Shown: positions 53,042 through 60,566 of the stretch, piece by piece | Layout of the letters: each line of letters begins with the position of its first letter | Numbering within the stretch: position 1 is the first letter of the stretch | Source of the DNA: Nitrospirota bacterium | Lineage (GTDB): Bacteria > Nitrospirota > UBA9217 | DNA: 64,000 nt | NCBI GenBank assembly: GCA_023229435.1 | Contig: JALNZF010000007.1 | Coordinates: 62,001-126,000, forward strand | Reading direction: 5' to 3' | Translations under genes and position numbers: made by a program | The notes under the pieces: model-generated | Told to the model about the DNA's origin: nothing | The model's database searches: none | The model's input: only the letters and a program-made list of their open reading frames with translations

Positions 53042-53070
53042 TTGATAATTATATTTACCCGTGCTATAGT
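53042..53070 (+). promoter_or_regulatory. Outward (Pc-like) promoter reading into the cassettes
   Basis: TTGATA (53042-53047) and TATAGT (53065-53070) with 17 bp between. It points away from intI towards the cassette genes, the position expected of an integron cassette promoter. Confidence 0.6.
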
Positions 53071-53308
53071 TCCGTTTGTATAATAACTGGTTCATTACGG
53101 CGCTAGGAAAGTCACGAGCGCTTCCATCCTTTGCAAATCAGGCATTTACTGTGTCCTTTATATTTGCGCCAGTAGTGGTGACAACGCTTTTCGCCGTGGA
53201 ATAAAAATTTATGCAGCCTTAATTTGAATGCCGGCCTTAGATGCGCTGTTGGATCGTACACGTTCACCTCGCTCGTGACTTACTGTGTCTATGGCTTGCG
53301 CCGTAATG
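53071..53308. other. Candidate attI region, non-coding
   Basis: No gene. A GTTGGAT core (53248-53254) fits the GTTRRRY recombination core and is the best candidate for the attI crossover point, but flanking attI features cannot be checked by eye. The left part is AT-rich; from 53281 it passes into the first palindromic element. Confidence 0.4.
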
Positions 53309-53419
53309 AATGCGGCGATAACTCGCTATTGCCCTGACCCTACGGCGCAAGGGGCGCGCCGTATGAACCAGGCAATGAACCCGTCTCCCGCTACGCGGGA
53401 AGCGAGTTATCGCCGCATT
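53309..53419. repeat. Integron-associated palindromic element, copy A
   Basis: Outer arms AATGCGGCGATAACTCGCT (53309-53327) and AGCGAGTTATCGCCGCATT (53401-53419) are perfect 19-bp inverted repeats. Inside are two further hairpins: ATTGCC...ACGGCGC...GCGCCGT...GGCAAT, and CCCGC-TAC-GCGGG. The length of 111 bp is in the range of attC sites, and a three-branched fold is predicted, but R-box sequences differ from the attC consensus. Confidence 0.75.
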
Positions 53420-53427
53420 GGAATTTA

Positions 53428-53462
53428 CCAACCAGCAGTTCGAGCCCGTCAAGCGGCTCAAC
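53428..53462 (+). repeat. Short hairpin repeat (CCAACCAGCAG), copy 1
   Basis: This 35-nt word, with stem GAGCC-GGCTC, is repeated at 55530-55564 with only 3 differences; more diverged relatives follow at about 54199 and 54393. It could be the R"/L" half of cassette recombination sites. It ends 22 bp before a cassette-type start codon. Confidence 0.6.
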
Positions 53463-53483
53463 ATTCTAAAGGAGAAAAACGAC

Positions 53484-53783
53484 ATGATAAAATCAGTGCT
53501 TGTTCTCGTGTCCATATTTTTATTGACCTCATGTGTTTCTATAACTGATATTGTACCAGCCGGGCCAGATACTTACAGGCTTTCCGGTACGGATCGCGGA
53601 CTTGGTGCCAGCGGCGAAAATCTTAAAACTGAATTGTTTAAGTACGCCTCAGATTATTGTTCCCTGTCAAGTAAGACCTTTGCTCCAATAGATTCATCCT
53701 CAGAGAACTATAGGCCGTTTGTTGGCCTTGCCCATGCTGTACTTACATTTCAATGCTTGTCCAAGGCTACGGGAACGCAATAA
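53484..53783 (+). CDS. Cassette-type small lipoprotein
   Basis: A 99-residue protein of unknown function. Residues 1-17 are a lipoprotein signal with lipobox LLTSC (Cys17); the mature part has three more Cys positions (YC, QC...). The start follows AAGGAG by nine bases. It is the first ORF after the palindromic element and is more AT-rich than the neighbouring chromosome. I recognise no family. Confidence 0.7.
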   Translation: MIKSVLVLVSIFLLTSCVSITDIVPAGPDTYRLSGTDRGLGASGENLKTELFKYASDYCSLSSKTFAPIDSSSENYRPFVGLAHAVLTFQCLSKATGTQ

Positions 53784-53831
53784 ACAGGCGCACTTCTTTA
53801 GGCACTAAAAGTCAAAAGCAAAGGATAAAAT

Positions 53832-54194
53832 ATGTCTGATCCTAATTGGCCTGCGAATCCAGATCTTAATTGGATTAAGAAAACTGATGATGAATTAATA
53901 TCGATAATCAACAGTGACAATATGACCGTCCCTAACGATATGAAAAATGCCGCACGTTCTGAACTACACAAAAGAAAAAAGCGAATAGACAACCGTATGC
54001 TTCTCATGACATTAATTATCCTTCTTTTGACTGCATATCTTGCATATCGTGAGTATTTTAGAAAAACACCTTCTGATATATCTGCCCCCATATCTACTCA
54101 CGAGAATACAATCAAGATAGCCAATCCAAGCGAAAAAAAACAAGCACCACAAGATAATTCCGATATAGCGCATAGTTCTACCTCAACAAAATAG
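53832..54194 (+). CDS. Cassette-type single-helix membrane protein
   Basis: The 120-residue protein has a polar N-terminal half (WPANPDLNWIKKTDDELI, KKRIDNR), one membrane helix (about residues 57-75) and a Ser/Thr/Lys-rich tail. There is no known domain. The first 50 residues look like the short helical motif of small adaptor-like proteins. It follows the lipoprotein by 48 bp, so it could share its transcript. Composition is AT-rich. Confidence 0.65.
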   Translation: MSDPNWPANPDLNWIKKTDDELISIINSDNMTVPNDMKNAARSELHKRKKRIDNRMLLMTLIILLLTAYLAYREYFRKTPSDISAPISTHENTIKIANPSEKKQAPQDNSDIAHSSTSTK

Positions 54195-54269
54195 AAATGT
54201 TCCAACAAACGGATCGAGCCCACAAGACGGGGCTCATCCTTGCGTTCCTACGGCGCTTCGCGCCGCAGG

Positions 54270-54385
54270 AATGGGGCGATAACTCGCTAATTGCCTTGAA
54301 TCACGGCGCAACCGAAAGACGCGCCGTAGGAACCAGGCAATCAACATCGACGCCCGCTGCGCGGGCAGCGAGTTATCGCCCCATT
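54270..54385. repeat. Integron-associated palindromic element, copy B
   Basis: Outer arms AATGGGGCGATAACTCGCT (54270-54288) and AGCGAGTTATCGCCCCATT (54367-54385), 19 bp perfect. Inside: AATTGCC...ACGGCGC...GCGCCGT...GGCAAT and GCCCGC-T-GCGCGGGC. Compared with copy A the fifth pair is G-C instead of C-G, a compensatory change. An extra hairpin (TTCCT...AGGAA, 54245-54271) precedes it. It marks a cassette boundary. Confidence 0.75.
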
Positions 54386-54455
54386 GGAATTGTCCAACCA
54401 CACGCTCCAGATCGACAAGGCGACTGAGCCTAAATAAATCAAAGGAGACTTCTCG

Positions 54456-54881
54456 ATGAAAAATCTTTTGTGCATATCGGTTATTTGCTTGTCATTGCTT
54501 TCAGGGTGTGTGCTGCACAGAAAATTATTTTATTCAAAAGCCGAAATGAACGAATACAACGCGAAGGTAATGCTAAGTGATCAAGAAAAAGAACGTGAAG
54601 AATTTCCTTCACTTAAAATGAATGATATCGAAATCGGCATGACGAAACAACAGGTAATTCAGATTATGGGTCAGCCAAGTAGCACAAGCGCAATCAACAA
54701 TAAAATGTATTTGAATTACAATTTGCACGAATGGAAAGGCAAAGAAAAAACCGCTTATTTTGTGAGATTTATTGACGGTAAAGTAGAATCATACGGTAAA
54801 ACTGGTGATTTTGATTCCACGAAAGTTCCCGAAAGCAAAACGACAGTTGATGTTAACATAAAAAACAAAGACTCGAAGTAG
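54456..54881 (+). CDS. Cassette-type BamE/SmpA-like lipoprotein
   Basis: A 141-residue lipoprotein with signal MKNLLCISVICLSLLSGC (lipobox LSGC). The mature part has MNDIEIGMTKQQVIQIMGQPS, the motif of the SmpA/OmlA (BamE) fold, which elsewhere supports outer-membrane assembly, but the similarity is limited to this motif. AAAGGAG precedes ATG 54456. GC is low and codon use differs from surrounding chromosomal genes, as expected of acquired cassette DNA. Confidence 0.72.
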   Translation: MKNLLCISVICLSLLSGCVLHRKLFYSKAEMNEYNAKVMLSDQEKEREEFPSLKMNDIEIGMTKQQVIQIMGQPSSTSAINNKMYLNYNLHEWKGKEKTAYFVRFIDGKVESYGKTGDFDSTKVPESKTTVDVNIKNKDSK

Positions 54882-54942
54882 TTTGGTTGTATAGACTGCG
54901 TTTTTCTTGATCCGCCGCTATGATTTTTTTGTAGGAGAACAC

Positions 54943-55068
54943 ATGCCACCTCGTCATCTTGTAGTAATATCTACAAATCAATTATTAATACAAAGAGAAC
55001 GTGATAAAATCCACGGCATATCAACCTTAGATATCGATAAGGAGGCATTCCTATGGATATTGAGATAA
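54943..55068 (+). CDS. Small ORF of 41 codons coupled to the next gene
   Basis: ATG 54943 has TAGGAG six bases upstream. The 41-residue product (MPPRHLVVIST...) has no known domain. Its end overlaps the start of the membrane protein gene at 55053 by 16 bp, so it could be a leader peptide or a small cassette protein. Support comes only from the ribosome-binding site and position. Confidence 0.4.
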   Translation: MPPRHLVVISTNQLLIQRERDKIHGISTLDIDKEAFLWILR

Positions 55069-55508
55069 TATCTCCGATACAAAAGCTTCTGCCCGGTGCA
55101 TTATCCAAGTGGTTACTGGGATTGTCCATAGCGCTATCAATATTCCTGTTAACGTGGCCCTCTTACAATCTACCAGCCAAATACTTAACAGACATAGAGA
55201 TAGTAAAACTATTGTTGAGATTATTATCGGCAGGAATGCCATTATTAATTGGAACCATATCATTAATTGCCATCCTGATTAATTACAACCTTAAATTAAA
55301 CTCCAACCTATATCTTGCTAATGAAAAAATAGATCACTTGCAAAAAAGAAATTTTGATCTCAGTAAATCAACCGATACATTTCAATCATTTGCAACGACC
55401 TTTGCGTCACTTGCTGTTCAATCTATTTCACTTAACCAAAAGACAACAGACTCGTGCCAAGAAGCTATCAACACTATGAAGAAAAAACTAACTGATTTAT
55501 CAGCATAA
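55053..55508 (+). CDS. Cassette-type membrane protein with coiled-coil tail
   Basis: A 151-residue protein with two hydrophobic helices (about 18-36 and 60-80) and a C-terminal helical region (95-150) without Cys except SCQEA. No family recognised. The start has AAGGAG at a good distance (ATAAGGAGGCATTCCTATG). The gene is AT-rich, matching the other cassettes and unlike the surrounding genome. Confidence 0.7.
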   Translation: MDIEIISPIQKLLPGALSKWLLGLSIALSIFLLTWPSYNLPAKYLTDIEIVKLLLRLLSAGMPLLIGTISLIAILINYNLKLNSNLYLANEKIDHLQKRNFDLSKSTDTFQSFATTFASLAVQSISLNQKTTDSCQEAINTMKKKLTDLSA

Positions 55509-55529
55509 ATCAGCATCCGAAAAATCTTT

Positions 55530-55564
55530 CCAACCAGCAGCTCGAGTCCGACAAGCGGCTCAAC
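55530..55564 (+). repeat. Short hairpin repeat (CCAACCAGCAG), copy 2
   Basis: It matches 53428-53462 at 32 of 35 positions and has the same GAGTC/GGCTC stem. It follows the stop codon of the membrane protein by about 20 bp, the place where an attC site would be. Confidence 0.6.
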
Positions 55565-55711
55565 GGTTCCAAAATCTAAAAAGCCTGCATACGGAGGAAG
55601 TACGATTAACACACAATAGAGAGTTCACAGAGCGTCAGCGCGCCTTGAGCGCCAGAATGCCAGAACTCCAATCCGGGAAGTTTTATGCTTCCCGAGAAAT
55701 GGAGGTGACCT

Positions 55712-55783
55712 ATGATTGATTGGATAATCATGGTAATCAAGGTCATTCTGATTCTGCTTGAGATATTCAAGATGATACACTGA
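55712..55783 (+). CDS. 23-residue hydrophobic peptide
   Basis: The peptide MIDWIIMVIKVILILLEIFKMIH is almost wholly hydrophobic with a few Lys. ATG 55712 stands behind the strong GGAGGTGA, and a 7-bp hairpin (CGGGAAG-CTTCCCG, 55675-55696) sits just above it. It resembles small membrane toxins of type I toxin-antitoxin systems, but size and composition alone are weak evidence. The reading frame is too short for a statistical case. Confidence 0.4.
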   Translation: MIDWIIMVIKVILILLEIFKMIH

Positions 55784-55853
55784 TAACCCGATCCGCCGTA
55801 TGCAGGCTTTAAATTCCACTGAGCATTTGAAAGTCAAAAGAAAAGGAGTGTAT

Positions 55854-55955
55854 ATGTCTTCTTCTACTACCCCAGAAATTTCACTCATTCATAAACTTTC
55901 TCACATTATTGAGAGAACTACATTCGGAGCGTATGGGGTCAGACTTAAAGATTGA
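55854..55955 (+). pseudogene. Small ORF cut by the transposon
   Basis: ATG 55854 has AAAAGGAG five bases upstream. The frame encodes MSSSTTPEISLIHKLSHIIE, then crosses into the left inverted repeat at 55931 and stops at 55953-55955. I read it as the 5' part of a gene interrupted by the RAYT element, but no continuing part is visible on the right side. Confidence 0.4.
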
Positions 55956-56953
55956 GTTATTGACACCTGTCGGGATATTTGCTATCCTCTGTCATGGCCA
56001 GAAAACCCCGAATTGAATACGAAGGCGCCTTTTATCATGTAATCACCAGAGGAAACCAAAAGCAGAAGATATTTAAAGATCCCCTCGATTATCGTAAATT
56101 TCTTGAGATCCTTATCGGCTACAAACAACGCTATCATTTTCATCTCTATGCCTACATACTCATGTCCAACCATGTGCACCTTCTGATTGAAACCAGGGAC
56201 ATTCCTCTCTCCAAAATCCTTCAAGGTATCAACCAGCGGTATACCATGTACTATAACCGAAGGTACAAGACCGTGGGGCACCTCTTTCAGGGCAGGTACA
56301 AAGCCATCCTTTGCGACCGCGACCGATATCTGCTGGCCCTTGTAAAATACATACATTACAATCCCCTGCGAGCGAAGATCGCTGAAAGTCTTGATCAATA
56401 TTTGTGGAGCAGCCATCGAGCATATTTCACAAAAACAGAGCGGTCGGAGTTACTTGACATTGACCTTGTTCTCAGAATGTTTTCCGAGAACAAAGGCAGA
56501 GCACGAAAACAATACGCATTGTTCATGAACGACGGAGCAACGGTCAAACAAGAAGACATCTATGCCACCATAGATCAAAGACTCTTGGGAGACGAACGGT
56601 TTGTCGAAAAGGTCGTCGAAAAACACGAGGGAGAAATCAAGAAAGAGCGCCGAAAGAAGGAATACACCTTGCCCCGGTTAGCACGAGAGATTGAGCGGCA
56701 ATACGGCGTATCGCTTGAAGATCTGCGATCATGGAGAAGAACCATAAATATCTTGACTGCTCGACGACTCTTCAGTATCCTGGCAAAGGAATATGGTTAT
56801 ACGGGGCGAGAGATCGCGGCGTATTTACGGAAAGACCCTGCGGCCGTGACTGTGTATCTCCGGAGTAGCAAGGATGTTCGGAAAGAAGCAGAAGCAGTGG
56901 CCGCAGCTTTAAAGAAAGAATAAACAACTCAATCTTTAAGTCTGACCCCATAC
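55931..56953. mobile_element. REP-type (RAYT) transposon with 28-bp inverted ends
   Basis: GTATGGGGTCAGACTTAAAG (from 55931, 28-bp arm to 55958) and its exact inverse (56926-56953, ending in GTCTGACCCCATAC) flank the transposase gene. The GGGGTCAGAC word is typical of REP-linked elements. No target duplication is seen, in agreement with single-strand (Y1) transposition. The element is only about 1 kb and carries no other gene. Confidence 0.85.
55994..56923 (+). CDS. REP-associated tyrosine transposase (RAYT/IS200-like)
   Basis: A 309-residue Y1/HUH transposase. MSNHVHLLIE holds the HUH motif, and the single catalytic Tyr is probably in VKYIHYNPLRA. RITRGNQKQKIF and GHLFQGRYKAIL are conserved in the group. 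The C-terminal part (about 220-300) resembles the DnaA C-terminal helix-turn-helix seen in many relatives. I start at ATG 55994 (MARKPRIEYEG). Confidence 0.92.
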   Translation: MARKPRIEYEGAFYHVITRGNQKQKIFKDPLDYRKFLEILIGYKQRYHFHLYAYILMSNHVHLLIETRDIPLSKILQGINQRYTMYYNRRYKTVGHLFQGRYKAILCDRDRYLLALVKYIHYNPLRAKIAESLDQYLWSSHRAYFTKTERSELLDIDLVLRMFSENKGRARKQYALFMNDGATVKQEDIYATIDQRLLGDERFVEKVVEKHEGEIKKERRKKEYTLPRLAREIERQYGVSLEDLRSWRRTINILTARRLFSILAKEYGYTGREIAAYLRKDPAAVTVYLRSSKDVRKEAEAVAAALKKE

Positions 56954-56978
56954 GGTTCCTGACGCGGAGGAAATTAAC

Positions 56979-58250
56979 ATGAAAAAAGAAATCGAACCCA
57001 ATGCGGGCAGCATTCCACCGCTCCCCGAGAGCGACCCCTCCGCGGACAAGAAAACTCGTGTGGTGCGCTTCGAGGTATCGCCCAAGACGATGCTCCACCT
57101 CATCCTCGTCTTGGCCTGCCTGTGGCTGCTGATAAAGCTTTGGCCGGTCTTCCTGGTGCTCGTCGTCGCCCTTCTCATCGTCGGGACGATAAGTCCGGCC
57201 GTCAGCTGGCTGGAGGCGCGGCGTGTCAAGCGCGGCCTTGCGATCGCCATCGCCTACACACTTCTCTTTGTCTTCGCTACCCTCGTCCTGATGCTGACGA
57301 TCCCGACGCTGGTGTCGCAGGCCTCGGCGCTGGTCGAGCAGGAACCCGTGTTTCGCGCACGCCTTTTGAATTTTCTCGACCGTTCCAACCTGACCGCGCC
57401 GCTCGCCACCTGGCTGCGGGACGTCAAGCCCGACGCTCTCTCGAGTGCCATCAGCGCAACGGCCTTCGCCTTCGCGATGCGCATCTTGGAGATCGCCGCG
57501 TACGGCGCGAGCGCCATCTTTCTCGCGCTCTACATCATGATCGAACGCGACCGGCTTCGCGGCGGACTTTTCGCGGTCGTCCCCCGCTCGCACCATATCC
57601 GCCTCGCCCGCGTCCTGATGAATCTGGAGACGATCGTCGGCGCTTACATCCGCGGGCAGTTGCTCACATGCCTGCTCATTGCGGTCTTTTCGTTCGTCCT
57701 CCTGGTGGCGTGCGGCGTGCCGCACGCGCTGGCGCTTGCCGTGTTTGCGGGCATCGCGGATGTCCTGCCGTACATCGGCGCCTTACTCTCGATAGCACCG
57801 ATGGTTCTTGTGGCGCTGGCGCGCAGCCCGGTCATCGCGGTAGTCGTCCTGATGATCATGCTCGCGTACGAGGAGTTCGAGAGCCGCGTGCTCGTTCCCC
57901 GCATTTACGGAAAGACGATGCGCCTTCCATCGTCCGTCGTGCTCTTCGCGCTCCTTGCGGGCGGGACGCTGATGGGGATCTCCGGCGCGCTCCTCGCGCT
58001 CCCTGTCGCAGCGACGATCATGATGCTCGTCGAGGAGCTTCGCGTCGAGCTGCCGGGTCAGCAGGAACAGGTCGCCGATGTGATACAGCGCGCCGTGGAC
58101 GAGCGCTCGGAGGATGAGTACGAGCGCCGGACCGAGGGCGTGCCTGCGGAGCAGGCAGCTGCGATCGCCGTTGAGATGTCGGACGACCGGCGGAAGGTTG
58201 ATAGCAGTCCGCCCAAGGATGCGGACGTGTCGGACTCGAAAGGCTCGTAG
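56979..58250 (+). CDS. AI-2E family membrane transporter
   Basis: A 423-residue protein of the AI-2 exporter-like family (YdiK/PerM). About eight helices, with the conserved GIADVLPYIGALLSIAPMV and PRIYGKTMRLPSSVVLFALLAGG. The C-terminal tail is cytoplasmic and acidic. It starts 26 bp after the transposon end, with CGGAGG before ATG, so its regulatory region was altered by the insertion. Substrate unknown. Confidence 0.92.
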   Translation: MKKEIEPNAGSIPPLPESDPSADKKTRVVRFEVSPKTMLHLILVLACLWLLIKLWPVFLVLVVALLIVGTISPAVSWLEARRVKRGLAIAIAYTLLFVFATLVLMLTIPTLVSQASALVEQEPVFRARLLNFLDRSNLTAPLATWLRDVKPDALSSAISATAFAFAMRILEIAAYGASAIFLALYIMIERDRLRGGLFAVVPRSHHIRLARVLMNLETIVGAYIRGQLLTCLLIAVFSFVLLVACGVPHALALAVFAGIADVLPYIGALLSIAPMVLVALARSPVIAVVVLMIMLAYEEFESRVLVPRIYGKTMRLPSSVVLFALLAGGTLMGISGALLALPVAATIMMLVEELRVELPGQQEQVADVIQRAVDERSEDEYERRTEGVPAEQAAAIAVEMSDDRRKVDSSPPKDADVSDSKGS

Positions 58251-58564
58251 ACTAGGGTCCGGGACTGCCTTGCCGTCCGCCTGAACGTGTGCCGCGAACG
58301 TTGAGAGATGGATTTGTCCCGCTCTTTGGTGACCGAAGGCCACGCCATGCGTCCTGAGCGCCCTGCTGAGCCTGTCGAAGCATTGTCAAAGGGTGAACGG
58401 TTTTGAGCAACAGCCCGTAGAGAAGCGACCCCTATTGCGCAATAACGTATCCGGCGGCAAGTCGGGTGGAACGAAGCGAGACCCGTAATAGTAAACAAAT
58501 CGCTCCATGCTGACCACGCTAAAGCGTGGCCTGTGAGCACAGCGTTCGCCCGCCATCCCTCATT
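58251..58564. other. Non-coding gap with repeat words before thiD
   Basis: A 314-bp gap. A small hairpin (CCACGCTAAAGCGTGG, 58513-58528) may terminate the leftward thiD transcript, and a stretch resembling the word GAGCCTGTCGAAGCA (near 58370) matches the repeat words at 19450. No gene seen. Confidence 0.45.
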
Positions 58565-59332
58565 TCAGAACTGGAAATATTTCGTCCTGCCCTTCCCCAC
58601 CGGCCTCGCGTTTTTCAACATCTTATCCACAAACTGTTTCGCCTTTTCCACAGCCTTTTCCACAGGCAGTCCCCGGGCTATGAACACGGTTATTGCCGAG
58701 GAAAGTACGCATCCGGTGCCGTGAAACTCTCCTTTTCGGCGCATTGTGGAGAAGGTCAGCACGGTCTTGCCGCCGTATAAGGTGTCGCTCGCGGGACCAT
58801 CGGCATGCCCTCCCTTGATCAGCACGTACGCCGGCCCCATGTCGAGGATCCTTCCTGCGGCGAAATCCATGTCCGCTTCATTTCTGATCAGCATCTTGGC
58901 GAGAACTTCCGCCTCCGGGATATTGGGTGTCACGATCATTGCCCGGGGGAGGAGGGACTTCCTGAATGAAGCGAGCGCGGCGGGCTGGAGCAGCGCCTTG
59001 CCTGAACTCGATCTCAGCACGGGATCGATCACGAGGTTCTTGATGCGATACGTTCCGAGGACAGCGGCCACGGCTTCCACATTCTGCCGGGTCAGGATCA
59101 TTCCAATCTTGACCGCATCAGGCCTGATATCCGACAATAGCGCGTCGATCTGTTCCGACAATACTTTTGGCTTGATGGCGTGCGTCCCTGATACGCCCTT
59201 GCTGTTCTGGATGGTAAGGGCTGTCGGAACGGCCATGCCGAAAACACCGAGGGTTTGAAAGGTCTTCAGGTCGGTCTGGATACCCGCGCCTGAGGAAGGG
59301 TCGGAACCCGCTATGGAGAGGACTTTGATCAT
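58565..59332 (-). CDS. thiD: Hydroxymethylpyrimidine/phosphomethylpyrimidine kinase
   Basis: A 255-residue ribokinase-fold enzyme that phosphorylates HMP and HMP-P for thiamine synthesis. N-terminus MIKVLSIAGSDPSSGAGIQTD is diagnostic; VIDPVLRSSSG and GEFHGTGCVLSSAI (the ATP anion hole) follow. It is separate from the thiC-thiE-thiG-thiS cluster by an M23 peptidase gene but lies in the same direction. Start chosen at ATG 59332. Confidence 0.95.
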   Translation of the reverse strand: MIKVLSIAGSDPSSGAGIQTDLKTFQTLGVFGMAVPTALTIQNSKGVSGTHAIKPKVLSEQIDALLSDIRPDAVKIGMILTRQNVEAVAAVLGTYRIKNLVIDPVLRSSSGKALLQPAALASFRKSLLPRAMIVTPNIPEAEVLAKMLIRNEADMDFAAGRILDMGPAYVLIKGGHADGPASDTLYGGKTVLTFSTMRRKGEFHGTGCVLSSAITVFIARGLPVEKAVEKAKQFVDKMLKNARPVGKGRTKYFQF

Positions 59333-59419
59333 GACTACCCTCAGTGTTGCACTTACGTATTGAACTCGCGGGGTCATTAAATTGTCTCTGTGTTTATTTC
59401 TGTTATATAAAAAGCTTTA

Positions 59420-59465
59420 TTCTTTGTCACCTTTCTTGCGTGCCCAAGAAAGGTGACCCAAAGAA
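59420..59465. repeat. Hairpin repeat (CACCTTTCTTG/CAAGAAAGGTG)
   Basis: TTCTTTGTCACCTTTCTTG and CAAGAAAGGTGACCCAAAGAA form a strong 17-19 bp hairpin. Similar sequences are common between genes of other bacteria. It belongs to the non-coding 59333-59643 stretch, which continues with words of the CCTCTGTGG family near 59625. Confidence 0.65.
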
Positions 59466-59643
59466 GGGCACCCGGCGAAAATTCTTTACGCCATGCTCGG
59501 TCGTCCTCAGTACATTTCGGAAACTCGCCCTCCGGGCTCAGACAGTCCGAAATGCTTCACCCTCGGACTCGGTCGCCTGGCTAAATTTTCGCATGGGAAC
59601 CGGCACGTCTTCTTGGTTTCCTCAGCGTCCTCTGTGGTGAATA

Positions 59644-60495
59644 TTATTCCATTTTAAGCTTGATCAACTTCAGCGGATCAACCTTCGCGCCCTGCATGCG
59701 CACGCCCCAGTGCAGGTGGGCGCCGGTGGAGCGGCCGGTAGAGCCGACAAAAGCTATCACGTCACCCTTCATGACTGCCTGCCCATGCCGGATATTGATC
59801 TTCGAGAGATGAAAGAACATGGTATAAATCCCCTGCCCATGATCGAGAACAACGCTGTTCCCGGAATAGAACAGGTCATCCACAAGCACCGCCACCCCGT
59901 CATTGGGCGCAAGCACCGGCTCTCCCTCGTCTGCCGTGAGGTCAACTCCCGAGTGAGAACTCTTCGGAATTTTATTGATGATCCTTCTGACGCCGAACGG
60001 GGTGCCGACTTTTTTCCCGGGCAGGGGATCGATGAAGTTCCCGCTCCAGATCCGGACGGAATCGACAGGCCAGATGGCGGATGTCTTCTTCTGGTCCCGC
60101 TCCGTCCGCGCCTCGTTCTCGGGAGAAAGGACAACCATGTCCTCGGGCAAGGTGAGCCGCTGGACCGGGTACTTCTTCTTCACGATCCTGATGTTCTTGA
60201 GAAGCTTCCTGCCGTTGCTCATGACCTCAAGCGGATACGTCCCCGGTTCGCTGTTCAGGTCAATGCCGAGAAACGCTTTGAACGTTTTGTTTACCAGGTT
60301 GAAATGGAGCTGTTTGCCGTTGAACGTGCCTTCCACCGGACCAACAGCATTCTTGACAGCCACGGTGATGATATCGCCGGGACCGATCTTGTTCGGCTGA
60401 ATGACGACCGTAGGCGAAGCGACTGTCGCTGCGTGAACGAGAAGGGGCGATAAAACCAGTGCGATTATAAGTAATATGTTCTTCACTATCTTCAT
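59644..60495 (-). CDS. M23-family (LytM) peptidoglycan endopeptidase
   Basis: A 283-residue secreted protein: signal peptide (1-22), an Ig-like/M23 N-terminal domain, and a C-terminal M23 domain with Zn ligands SHSGVDL (His, Asp) and AHLHWG (HxH). It cleaves cell-wall cross-links, or regulates amidases if inactive, but the active-site residues are intact. Start uncertain: ATG 60495, or GTG 60486 better spaced from GAGGT. Confidence 0.9.
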   Translation of the reverse strand: MKIVKNILLIIALVLSPLLVHAATVASPTVVIQPNKIGPGDIITVAVKNAVGPVEGTFNGKQLHFNLVNKTFKAFLGIDLNSEPGTYPLEVMSNGRKLLKNIRIVKKKYPVQRLTLPEDMVVLSPENEARTERDQKKTSAIWPVDSVRIWSGNFIDPLPGKKVGTPFGVRRIINKIPKSSHSGVDLTADEGEPVLAPNDGVAVLVDDLFYSGNSVVLDHGQGIYTMFFHLSKINIRHGQAVMKGDVIAFVGSTGRSTGAHLHWGVRMQGAKVDPLKLIKLKME

Positions 60496-60566
60496 ACCTC
60501 GGCTTTCAATGTATTCCACAATTACCCCTCACCCCGGCCCTCTCCCTCAAGGGGCGAGGGTGAAAT

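Noticed and set aside
54197..54427. A 76-codon plus-strand frame over palindrome B
   Set aside because: The frame is made of the repeat arms and has no start signal; the palindrome explains it.
55926..56958. A target-site duplication around the RAYT element
   Set aside because: Bases outside the inverted ends are not duplicated, as expected for this transposase type.
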